A DNA stretch of 13,665 bases from Dysgonamonadaceae bacterium (GTDB lineage Bacteria > Bacteroidota > Bacteroidia > Bacteroidales > Azobacteroidaceae): NCBI GenBank assembly GCA_031284225.1, contig JAITAH010000157.1, positions 1 to 13,665 of the forward strand, written 5' to 3'. The position numbers were made by a program, and so were the translations under genes. This document shows positions 7,356 to 13,665 of the stretch, in pieces. The notes below the pieces were generated by a model. It was not told the DNA's origin. It saw only the letters and a list, made by a program, of their open reading frames with translations, and did no database searches. Numbering within the stretch: the stretch's first letter is position 1; each line of letters begins with the position of its first letter.

Positions 7356-8216
7356 TTATTGGTTTTCTGTTCGTTGTACGCGCTTGGCGATGATCATTTT
7401 TTTGTCTTTTATCTTATTTTCCGCAAAGGACAGCGCAGGATCGATAGAACGCTTCCAGACTAAAAAAGTATTGACGTAAAATATCCATCCATAGGAACTT
7501 TCCGTATCGCCGGCGGCAATGGGACAATTCGGCGATTTAGTGTTATAGTGGCGAAGAAACATCTTGAACCACACGCCGAAAGGTGCGTTTTCAGCCGCCT
7601 TTGCCTTGATGTTCAACGGATTGAAATCTTCTACTTGCTTAAAAATTTCCAGTTCCACCACAATAATCCGGGAACTGTCAAAATCTTTCGTTTCCATTTC
7701 ATCGTTTTCGTTTTCATACAACCAGACATTGTAAATTTCCAAAGGAATAGCGATATAGGTATTGTACGTTTTCAAAAAGAGGGAGGGAAAAATAAAGGGC
7801 AACAAGCAGGTGGACGCCCAAAGACCGTATTGCAGTTCGTTGCACAGGTTAAAAACCAAGGAAAACAACGCCGCGCCGATAAACATGAGCGTAAACTGGC
7901 AGAAAAATTCTACGACGTATGGCTTTTTCCTGATTTCGTCGAAGAAACAGCCTGTCAGATACACATTCAGATAACCCAGCAGCAGGTAAACGCTTGTCAG
8001 AACAAGATAACCCAGCGGCATAAAAGCATAGTCGATAAAGCCCAGCAGGGCAGGAACGGCTAAAAGCAGGCATGCCGAAAGGATATAAGCAACCGCTTTC
8101 TTATTGCTTAGCAGCTTGTTTTTCTTTGCGATGAAAAACATCACAACACCCAATAATATGCCGATCAGGGGCATAAGCAGATACATCAATACGAATTTTC
8201 CTAAAAATATTTCCAT
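7356..8216 (-). CDS. tssN: T6SS subtype iii inner-membrane protein TssN
   Basis: The product is 286 aa, the usual TssN size. Five hydrophobic helices are visible, at about residues 8-30, 41-61, 66-89, 104-125 and 131-149. A soluble C-terminal domain of about 135 residues follows (KDFDSSRIIVVELEIFK, then FGVWFKMFLRHYN). The basic loops KKNKLLSNKK and DEIRKK put the C-terminal domain in the cytoplasm by the positive-inside rule, where it could meet the TssK baseplate. TssN is the polytopic subunit of the Bacteroidota TssNOPQR complex. The gene follows tssF after a 202-bp gap, the largest gap inside the secretion operon, and may have its own promoter there. A 47-aa gene follows it. Confidence 0.87.
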   Translation of the reverse strand: MEIFLGKFVLMYLLMPLIGILLGVVMFFIAKKNKLLSNKKAVAYILSACLLLAVPALLGFIDYAFMPLGYLVLTSVYLLLGYLNVYLTGCFFDEIRKKPYVVEFFCQFTLMFIGAALFSLVFNLCNELQYGLWASTCLLPFIFPSLFLKTYNTYIAIPLEIYNVWLYENENDEMETKDFDSSRIIVVELEIFKQVEDFNPLNIKAKAAENAPFGVWFKMFLRHYNTKSPNCPIAAGDTESSYGWIFYVNTFLVWKRSIDPALSFAENKIKDKKMIIAKRVQRTENQ

Positions 8217-8240
8217 ATTTATCTTAATTGAAGACGTTTT

Positions 8241-8360
8241 TCATACGATATTTAATGGATGTAAAACGTTCTTCTTTGCAACATTTGTTTGGAAAGCATA
8301 AACTCCACGCGGTTCTCTATTTAAATATTCGTATGCCTTAATCAGTCTCACAGCAAACAT
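8241..8360 (-). CDS. Possible 39-aa ORF in the tssF-tssN gap
   Basis: Within the 202-bp gap between tssF and tssN a frame runs from ATG 8358-8360 to TGA 8241-8243. The product would be 39 aa with a protein-like mix (starts MFAVRLIKAYEYLNREPRG, contains VAKKNVLHPL). It is basic and has no membrane helix. An in-frame TGA nine codons upstream of the ATG bounds it. No ribosome-binding signal is seen, and the ATG overlaps a possible promoter -7 box (TATGTTTG on the minus strand, plus positions 8354-8361), so the two readings exclude one another. It may be a real small gene, the remnant of a lost one, or chance. I recognise no family. Confidence 0.3.
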   Translation of the reverse strand: MFAVRLIKAYEYLNREPRGVYAFQTNVAKKNVLHPLNIV

Positions 8361-8418
8361 ATATGATTTGTCTTTTAGTATTATTTTTCATCCCATTTCA
8401 TTTTTCATTTTTCAATTC

Positions 8419-10230
8419 TCAATTAATAAACACCCTATAACAATATGTTTCAGGCGAATACTGCTTCAATGCCCCGGCAAACAAAATGCCGTCCTGCATA
8501 TATTTTTCTGCTTCCCTGCGAAACGTCAAGTACACATCCACCGTGCGGATAAAACCGGTGCGCGGGTCGGCGCTTTCCATAATGCCTTTTTTCACCTCAA
8601 CATTACTGATTGTATCTTTGAAGCGAGTCAGACAAAAATTCCTAACATCCTCATTAGTAATCAACAGCACGGGTTGCGAAAGCGCTTTCTTGTGTGCATG
8701 CTCCTTTTCAATAGATTGCGGCGCCTGTTTGCCCCCGTAAACGGCAGAAAGGGTAAAAATGGAAGACGGCAAAAGAAGCGCTTCGGGCGAAGCCTGCAAG
8801 CGCGTTCCCTGCGGAACATTATTAGCCGTTGCGCCTTGTGTCGTCCAGTACGAAAGGAAACAAGTTTCTTCATCGCTTTCCGTCTCTACAAGCATATAAT
8901 TTTCTATTTCGTAGCGCTCCTTGACTTCCGAAAGCGTTTTGTCTAAATACCTTACCAGAAGGGTGGCTTCCCCGTTCATTTTTTTCAAGCCCGCATTGAC
9001 GTCGCTTTGATTCCTGAAGAAAAAAGATGCTTCGCCACTGATTTGATCGACCTGGCCGGAAAGAAACTCCATCGCTTCACGACGGCCGTATCGTTCATAA
9101 CCGCCATGGAAGAGGGAATAAATCCCATAACAGGCATTTTCCGTATCATTAACCGGAATGTCGTAATATTGCCTGCCCCTGGAATCGCTCAGCGAGGCAA
9201 CGGAAAGAAAAGATTCGCCGTTTCCCGTACTCAAAGGGACAACCGGAAGTATCCTATTTATTTCCACCGTTTTGCGAACCAACTTCTTATTGACGGCTGG
9301 GAAAGCGTTGATGCTGATTCTTATCGTATCCAGTATTTCGGGGGAAAGCTCCGACGGACAAAAAACTTCCAACCACAAAAGCGGCTGAGTCAGCCTGTTT
9401 TGCGCATGTTCAGGGAAAATCGCTTTCAGCCTTTGAGGAAATAACTCTTTGTTGTGTAACGAAATAATATTTTTTATCGTAAAGAAATGCGGAGCGTACA
9501 GTTCTCTTGCCTGCCGGTTAATCCGATTGGAAACATCGTAAGCCGAAAAGAAAGCCAGGATATCGTTTTCCTGTTTGTCTTCAATGGAATAAATACCTTG
9601 TGCAAACGACAATTCCCTGTCCTGTATCGTCCATCGGGCATAAGAAAGCAGGTTCAGGTATTTTTCCTTATTGTAAACGCCATGAAAATCAATGTAGAAT
9701 GACAAATTTTCCAGTTCTTCAACGGAACTGTCCAACGCCAGTCCAATCCAGAAGGTACTGCTCAGGGCAGGATCTTTTTTCCCGCTACGGGTCAGCAGGT
9801 TATACGTCTGATCGGGATCGACGGCATAAAGATATTCGTTATGAATAAAATAACGGACGTCGCCACCGTACAAGCGAGTATTGACTGCCGGATAAAAGTT
9901 TAAGTCGTTCGTAGCGCAACGAAATTCCGTTTGAGCAGTCAATTCCGCTACGCTTTCGGTTGCCGCGGCGTGTAAAACGGTATGTGCCGGTTGGGCGATA
10001 GCATCCCTATCGGGAGCCAGCAGCGTGGTTAACCGATCGCAAATACGATCTTCGGCGGCTTCAAGTGTTCCGGCTATCCTGTAAACTTCTTCCGAAAGAG
10101 ATTCCAGTAGTAGGTTTACTACGGGGTCGAGCAATTCTGTCCGGCTGACGCCGAGATAGCGGGCTGCCAATCCGCGCATCCGTTCACGAATGGCTTGCTT
10201 GTTTTGATACGGGTTGGATGAGTTTGCCAT
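8419..10230 (-). CDS. tssF: T6SS baseplate subunit TssF
   Basis: This 603-aa protein is full length for Bacteroidota TssF. The N-terminal region shows the family pattern. A RERMRGLAARYLGV helix is followed by LLDPVVNLLLESLSEEVYRI and then a stretch with LTTLLAPDRDAIAQPAHTVL (about residues 68-87), where the chain turns into the beta-rich wedge domain. TssF is homologous to phage T4 gp6 and dimerises to form the wedge core with TssG and TssE. It starts nine nt after tssE and ends at an AT-rich junction before the 202-bp gap. No frame break is seen. The call rests on length, N-terminal pattern and position between tssE and tssN. Confidence 0.88.
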   Translation of the reverse strand: MANSSNPYQNKQAIRERMRGLAARYLGVSRTELLDPVVNLLLESLSEEVYRIAGTLEAAEDRICDRLTTLLAPDRDAIAQPAHTVLHAAATESVAELTAQTEFRCATNDLNFYPAVNTRLYGGDVRYFIHNEYLYAVDPDQTYNLLTRSGKKDPALSSTFWIGLALDSSVEELENLSFYIDFHGVYNKEKYLNLLSYARWTIQDRELSFAQGIYSIEDKQENDILAFFSAYDVSNRINRQARELYAPHFFTIKNIISLHNKELFPQRLKAIFPEHAQNRLTQPLLWLEVFCPSELSPEILDTIRISINAFPAVNKKLVRKTVEINRILPVVPLSTGNGESFLSVASLSDSRGRQYYDIPVNDTENACYGIYSLFHGGYERYGRREAMEFLSGQVDQISGEASFFFRNQSDVNAGLKKMNGEATLLVRYLDKTLSEVKERYEIENYMLVETESDEETCFLSYWTTQGATANNVPQGTRLQASPEALLLPSSIFTLSAVYGGKQAPQSIEKEHAHKKALSQPVLLITNEDVRNFCLTRFKDTISNVEVKKGIMESADPRTGFIRTVDVYLTFRREAEKYMQDGILFAGALKQYSPETYCYRVFIN

Positions 10231-10239
10231 GATTTTGAA

Positions 10240-10686
10240 TTATTCGGTGGACAGGGGGCCTAAGTACAGCGTGTAGTTAAAGCCGCAGGTTTCGCCGGTA
10301 GAGACCCGTTTACCGTTGACAAAAACATGGACTTTCTTCTTGATGGCGGTCGTTTTCATCGCAAAATCTTCTTTGACGGCTTCCATGACATGAATGGCTA
10401 CCGTCGTGTCTTTCAGCCGTTTTTCAAAACTTTGGACGGCTTTCAGGATATGGGCGGTAAAATCCTCTTCCCACTGCTTGCGGGCTACAACCCGCTCGAA
10501 ATCCATGTCCCAAATACCGCAACCGAAATTCTTGTCGAATTTGTGTTCGCCGGGACAGGTAGTAATAATCAGTTCGATATGCCGGTCGATGGATTCCATC
10601 TCGCCGCATACGGCTAAACCCGACGCCGTTGCATCGAAGACGGAGTCGAAGCTGACGGGGAGCATATAGAAATCTTGTTTCATCAT
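10240..10686 (-). CDS. tssE: T6SS baseplate subunit TssE (gp25-like)
   Basis: This 148-aa protein fits the GPW/gp25 family. The region CPGEHKFDKNFGCGIWDMDFE (about residues 44-64) matches the gp25 turn that normally reads as a Gly-rich YGxG-type segment. It is followed by an amphipathic helix, WEEDFTAHILKAVQSFEKRL. TssE caps the sheath end and primes sheath polymerisation on the baseplate. Two adjacent ATG codons (10684-10686 and 10681-10683) are possible starts. It lies six nt after the unrecognised 161-aa gene and nine nt before tssF, in the usual E-F order of baseplate genes. The C-terminus (VHVFVNGKRVSTGETCGFNY) is beta-rich, as in the family. Confidence 0.85.
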   Translation of the reverse strand: MMKQDFYMLPVSFDSVFDATASGLAVCGEMESIDRHIELIITTCPGEHKFDKNFGCGIWDMDFERVVARKQWEEDFTAHILKAVQSFEKRLKDTTVAIHVMEAVKEDFAMKTTAIKKKVHVFVNGKRVSTGETCGFNYTLYLGPLSTE

Positions 10687-10692
10687 GGCATA

Positions 10693-11178
10693 CTAATATT
10701 TGCGGGTGTAGGAATTGAGAGGGCTGGTATCAATACGATTGCTTGCCCTTACGGTTTTCCGCTTTCTGAAATAATGACGACCGGAAGAATCGAAACTTTC
10801 AACAAGGCTGTCCGACCGATTGGTTATCCTCAAGCAATAAAGAGCTTCGATACGGTCTATCGTTGCGCGGCAAACGGCAATAACAGCGATGTGGATGCTT
10901 TCTTTCGCGGTATTTGTTCGGGTCAGGCAATACGAATCCAGCAGAAACAATCCAAGACCCAGTTGTTTTTTTATCAGTGGCGAACGGCGATACATTTCCA
11001 TGGGTTTGCGAATAAAAAATCCCCGGCCGGTTATGTCGTCGGCAGCAACGGTTGCGATTTCTACCCGTCCCCAACCGGCTACCATGCCTGACTGCCAGAC
11101 GCCGAGCTTGAGAAGGAGGCAAAACTCCTGCAATGCGTACTCTTTCCCGTCCATAAAATTCGTATTTAAGATTTCCAT
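10693..11178 (-). CDS. Unrecognised 161-aa protein in the T6SS operon
   Basis: I do not recognise this protein. It starts MEILNTNFMDGKEYALQEF, 13 nt inside the end of the upstream Hcp gene, and stops with TAG six nt before tssE, so it is embedded in the operon with translational coupling. The N-terminal half contains LLLKLGVWQSGMVAGWGRVEI. The middle has two hydrophobic patches (LGLGLFLLDSY, HIAVIAVCRATI), neither clearly a membrane helix. The last 40 residues are basic (HYFRKRKTVRASNRI). The antisense and other-frame ORFs over it look like shadows. Position between the tube genes and tssE suggests a baseplate, hub or tube-initiation role, but this is inference. Confidence 0.75.
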   Translation of the reverse strand: MEILNTNFMDGKEYALQEFCLLLKLGVWQSGMVAGWGRVEIATVAADDITGRGFFIRKPMEMYRRSPLIKKQLGLGLFLLDSYCLTRTNTAKESIHIAVIAVCRATIDRIEALYCLRITNRSDSLVESFDSSGRHYFRKRKTVRASNRIDTSPLNSYTRKY

Positions 11179-11615
11179 TGATTTTCAAATTCTTCGTTTC
11201 CAATCCTGACTTGGCGCGGCGAAATGACTAAAGTTGTCAGCAACCCCGCGCCGTGCGGATGCGCCACCTTATGATACTCTGTGCAACAGGCTTCCCTGAA
11301 GAAGATATGTAGCAAGGCGCCTTCCTGAATTTTGTTCTCATTCCGCAGAAAACGGAACTCGCCCTCTCGCTTTTCATACGGGTTAATCATCCATTCGGTA
11401 AGCTGTTCGCCCGGCGGATCGCTAATTGTAATGGTAATAAGGCCGCCGGACATTTCGCCGGAGGGACGGTTTTTTTCATCCGTTGCCTGACGAAATTCGA
11501 CGTCAAACTCTTCGAGAATGAAGGTTTGACCCCGGAAGAAAAACTTAACGATTACCGGAAACTCTTTCTTTCCGAAAAACAATCGGCCTTTACGTATCTT
11601 GTCGAAAAATCCCAT
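11166..11615 (-). CDS. tssD: Hcp-like T6SS tube protein, TssD family (second copy)
   Basis: This 149-aa protein has the Bacteroidota TssD (Hcp) signature. After a beta strand, residues near 38-56 (FDVEFRQATDEKNRPSGEM) match the conserved turn that leads into GGLITITI. LTEWMINPYEKREGEF and FRFLRNENKIQEGALL follow, and the chain ends with IGNEEFENQW, the typical C-terminal motif. Hcp rings stack to form the inner tube that the sheath expels. An extra basic N-terminus of about 20 residues (MGFFDKIRKGRLFFGKKEF) precedes the core and is unusual. It lies six nt after the other Hcp-like gene and is markedly different in sequence from it. It may be a tube subunit, a tube-initiation or tip variant, or an effector carrier. 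Confidence 0.8.
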   Translation of the reverse strand: MGFFDKIRKGRLFFGKKEFPVIVKFFFRGQTFILEEFDVEFRQATDEKNRPSGEMSGGLITITISDPPGEQLTEWMINPYEKREGEFRFLRNENKIQEGALLHIFFREACCTEYHKVAHPHGAGLLTTLVISPRQVRIGNEEFENQWKS

Positions 11616-11621
11616 CTGTTC

Positions 11622-12047
11622 TTATTTTTTCCAGGGGTTTTTATATTCCACATTCCCGATAATCATCCGCTGTACATTGATAGTCAAGAGTGTAATAACA
11701 CTGTTTTCCACGCCTGCCGGTTCGTAGTGCAGCCGGAAACCGACACACCGGCCTTCTTCGAAACACACTTTTTCGAAGGATTTTTCTTCCATGTCGTCCA
11801 TACTGATTTCGCCGTTCCACCTTTTTGCACTGTCGAACACCCAGCTTAACAGTTTGTCCGAAGGCAGCGAGGGCAGGGCGATGCGGATATTTCCCGCCTG
11901 TGTGTCGCCCTGCACTTCGCCTGCCCGATTGACTGCCTTATACAGCGAATAACTGTAAGACAGAACCTCGCAGTTTTCGAAACAGAAATATTGAGGGTTA
12001 TCTTTCGAGGGATTGCGGAGTGTTAAGATTACGCGACCGTCCATCAT
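11622..12047 (-). CDS. tssD: Hcp-like T6SS tube protein, TssD family (first copy)
   Basis: This 141-aa protein carries TssD-family landmarks. LSYSYSLYKAVNRAGEVQGD (about residues 29-48) fits the conserved strand-turn element. LLSWVFDSAKRWNGEI fits the LxxWM helix, and IGNVEYKNPWKK is the family C-terminus (usually a G-N-x-E-x-x-N-x-W pattern). The product should assemble in hexameric rings inside the TssBC sheath. Two adjacent ATG codons are present (12045-12047 and 12042-12044). It is the first gene after a 114-nt spacer with a large hairpin and precedes the second Hcp-like gene by six nt. The insert RNPSKDNPQYFCF near the N-terminus departs from the usual short hairpin. Which copy is the main tube protein cannot be told from sequence. 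Confidence 0.8.
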   Translation of the reverse strand: MMDGRVILTLRNPSKDNPQYFCFENCEVLSYSYSLYKAVNRAGEVQGDTQAGNIRIALPSLPSDKLLSWVFDSAKRWNGEISMDDMEEKSFEKVCFEEGRCVGFRLHYEPAGVENSVITLLTINVQRMIIGNVEYKNPWKK

Positions 12048-12084
12048 TCAACTTGTCCAATAATTACCAAAACTTATCCCATTG

Positions 12085-12159
12085 TTTCGCTAAAACCCGA
12101 AAACCGATAAAACCATTCCGCCGGAATAGGATGCTTTTACGGTTTCCGGGGTAGCGAAA
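12085..12159 (-). repeat. Long nested inverted repeat between tssC and the Hcp genes
   Basis: The arms at 12085-12112 and 12135-12159 are imperfect inverted repeats. Eight perfect pairs (TTTCGCTA, 12085-12092, with 12152-12159) are followed by a bulge, then four G/C pairs (12096-12099 with 12147-12150). A single mismatch follows, then six pairs (AAACCG, 12101-12106, with 12140-12145), a one-base bulge and five A/T pairs. The loop holds a second hairpin, ATTCC (12115-12119) with GGAAT (12123-12127). In mRNA sense it starts two nt after the tssC stop and ends 37 nt before the Hcp start. No U-tract follows, so it is not a simple intrinsic terminator. It may protect or process the mRNA, raising Hcp levels relative to tssBC, or be a small mobile palindrome. 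Confidence 0.75.
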
Positions 12160-12161
12160 GA

Positions 12162-13529
12162 TTACTGTTGTTCTATATCCGTTTGCCATTTATTTTCTTC
12201 TTCGCCTTTCGTGCCGTCTAATTTGATCACAAAACTTTTGGCAGGGAAATACGGCGTAATGAAAATGTCCAGAAAAATACGGTCTTTCTGATCCGGATCC
12301 CGTTCAAAGCGATGGATTTTGAACTTTTCTATCAGGCGGTCGGGACCCTGCACGCTGTCAAGGAACCTGATTATCTGTCCTCTTAAATCTCTTTCGGTCT
12401 TGCCGCTCCAGTTCTCGAATGCACGACGGTTCAGAAAATCGAACAGCACTTTCATGATATAGTCGAAAACGCGGACTACCGAATAGGTTTGCAAGCCCAG
12501 GTTATCGCCATTAAAAAGCGTCTTGCCCGAAAATGCCATCACTTTGCCGTATTCGTTCACCATGGGTATCAGTCCCATTTTGTCTAATTGAGAAATCTCG
12601 CTTTTCTTCAACGGGAAAACTACGCTGTCCACTTCGTCGATACCCCCGTGTTTTTTACCGGCTGTGATTTGAGACATCAGCGTGCCATACACTTTGCCTG
12701 CCAGGGCGGCCGCCGGCGAAACCCGCAAATCTTCCGTTTCGCCCAATTCCGCATATTTGCCGCGGCCAATCAGCCAATTGCAGGTCATGCTGGCGTTAGC
12801 CTTGAATGCCTCGCCTCCCGCCAGGTTAGCCGTGAAAAACATTTCCACCACATCCTCCGGATTGTCCAGATCCATAAAATCAGTGTAAAGCATCGCCTTG
12901 TTCTCGTAGGCAATTTTAGCCCATTTATCCACCACTTTACTTCCGCCCATGTAACCGGGAATCACCAATAAGGAGTAGTTCATGCGTAAATCCAGTTTGT
13001 CGTAGCTCTGTTTCAGCTCGTTAGCCACATAGTCGATGAAGCGGGAATTGTCCAGGTCTGTGATTTGCTCCGCCGAAGCGTTGACAAGCGAGAGGTTGGT
13101 TAAGCGGTCTGATCCGGTGTTTTTGTAAAACAGCATAACATTGCGATAAGATCGTTCCAGGTCTTTCACCCGGTTTACTGCCGTTAGCAGGTTGGCAGAC
13201 AGCAGTTCCGATACGCTTTCGGCTTTTGTCCTGACAAGGTCAAGCATTTCGCTGACCGAACCGGTATGGTTTAACATTTCCTTCCATAAGTGTATCCGGT
13301 TGCGCAGTTCGTTACGGGCAACCCGGCGGTCGTCGTCCATTAAAAAGGCTTTTTTACGGGCAGCCCTATCGGGATTCAGGGCGGCAATGCCCTCTACCAC
13401 CGATTCTAAAAAATGAAAGCCGCCGAAGCGTGCCAGCGGATGAACGGCGTCCTGAATCGAGACAACGCTTTCTTTGTTTTCTTCCCGGAAGCCGACCTCC
13501 GGTTGCTGAATAGTTTCCAATTCTGTCAT
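12162..13529 (-). CDS. tssC: T6SS contractile sheath large subunit TssC
   Basis: The 455-aa product matches Bacteroidota TssC length. An N-terminal tail is followed by HPLARFGGFHFLESVVEGI. The sheath domain carries NLSLVNASAEQITDLDNSRF, LDLRMNYSLLVIPGYMG and, later, FMDLDNPEDVVEMFFTANLA. The C-terminal part has FDYIMKVLFDFLNRRAFENW and ends with an IFITPYFPAKSFVIKLDG strand, characteristic of TssC ends. TssC pairs with TssB to build the sheath whose contraction drives the Hcp tube. The start at 13529 lies 26 nt after the tssB stop, the usual B-C order, and an A-rich leader without Shine-Dalgarno precedes it. Confidence 0.93.
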   Translation of the reverse strand: MTELETIQQPEVGFREENKESVVSIQDAVHPLARFGGFHFLESVVEGIAALNPDRAARKKAFLMDDDRRVARNELRNRIHLWKEMLNHTGSVSEMLDLVRTKAESVSELLSANLLTAVNRVKDLERSYRNVMLFYKNTGSDRLTNLSLVNASAEQITDLDNSRFIDYVANELKQSYDKLDLRMNYSLLVIPGYMGGSKVVDKWAKIAYENKAMLYTDFMDLDNPEDVVEMFFTANLAGGEAFKANASMTCNWLIGRGKYAELGETEDLRVSPAAALAGKVYGTLMSQITAGKKHGGIDEVDSVVFPLKKSEISQLDKMGLIPMVNEYGKVMAFSGKTLFNGDNLGLQTYSVVRVFDYIMKVLFDFLNRRAFENWSGKTERDLRGQIIRFLDSVQGPDRLIEKFKIHRFERDPDQKDRIFLDIFITPYFPAKSFVIKLDGTKGEEENKWQTDIEQQ

Positions 13530-13555
13530 AGTTCTTTGTTTTTTTTATTCAATGA

Positions 13556-13665
13556 TTATTCCGCCGATCCCAGTTCCGTTTCCAGGGCTTCCAGCGAAGC
13601 GATAAACGCCTGGCGGGACGCGGGATTTTCAAGTACCCGCTGCAAGATTTTGTTGGTACGTAACT
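13556..13665 (-). CDS. tssB: T6SS contractile sheath small subunit TssB, C-terminal end (partial)
   Basis: The minus-strand frame entering from the right edge gives 35 residues, LRTNKILQRVLENP and on to LEALETELGSAE, before TAA at 13556-13558. A helical, charged C-terminus directly upstream of tssC, with 26 nt between the genes, fits TssB, which forms the sheath heterodimer with TssC. The diagnostic N-terminal strands lie outside the window, so the identification depends mostly on tssB-tssC order. In other T6SS the TssB C-terminal strands or helix help link neighbouring sheath subunits. Confidence 0.7.
   Translation of the reverse strand, partial: LRTNKILQRVLENPASRQAFIASLEALETELGSAE

Noticed and set aside
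10799..11203. Alternative minus-strand frame (134 codons) overlapping the 161-aa gene
   Set aside because: Its translation is rich in Arg/Cys and looks like an out-of-frame shadow. The 161-aa frame fits the spacing to tssE better.
12066..12075. Possible promoter -7 box (TAAGTTTT-like on the minus strand) just before the first Hcp gene
   Set aside because: It misses the last base of TAnnTTTG, and no TTTG lies at the proper -33 distance. The evidence is too weak for a feature.
1..13665. CRISPR arrays, tRNA or rRNA genes, insertion sequences, toxin-immunity pairs
   Set aside because: Both strands were read for repeat-spacer patterns, cloverleaf-like arms, transposase motifs and effector-like domains. 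None was seen in this window.

Overview
This window joins the end of a ribosomal-protein/elongation-factor (str) operon to most of a Bacteroidota-type type VI secretion system (T6SS subtype iii). The organism is almost certainly a member of the Bacteroidota, probably order Bacteroidales. The S7 and EF-G proteins look like the Bacteroidales forms, most starts lack a Shine-Dalgarno sequence and have A/T-rich leaders instead, and the secretion genes belong to families (TssN, TssO, TssP, TssD-type Hcp) known only from the Bacteroidota T6SS. I cannot name a genus.

Layout, plus strand (1-2910): the last codons of rpsL (S12), a 181-nt spacer, rpsG (S7), fusA (EF-G), and a strong intrinsic terminator directly after fusA. 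In many Bacteroidota the S10 operon (rpsJ, rplC and so on) follows fusA. Here transcription stops, and a convergent secretion operon begins about 160 bp further on.

Layout, minus strand (13665 down to 3075, in transcription order): tssB (only the C-terminal end is in the window), tssC, a spacer with a long nested inverted repeat, two tandem divergent Hcp/TssD tube-protein genes, an unrecognised 161-aa gene, tssE, tssF, a 202-bp gap with a possible 39-aa ORF, tssN, a previously easy-to-miss 47-aa gene, tssK, tssG, tssO, a second TssO-like gene, and tssP. Most gaps are short or overlapping, so this reads as one long operon or a few coupled ones.

How the parts fit: TssB/TssC form the contractile sheath, Hcp/TssD the inner tube, TssE/F/G/K the baseplate, and TssN/O/P part of the Bacteroidota-specific trans-envelope complex that replaces TssJLM. 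TssH (ClpV), TssI (VgrG), TssQ and TssR are not in the window and would be expected beyond position 13665 or elsewhere. No effector or immunity gene is recognisable here. The most novel-looking items are the 47-aa gene between tssN and tssK, the unrecognised 161-aa gene between the tube and baseplate genes, the tssC-hcp hairpin, and the placement of the locus directly behind fusA.
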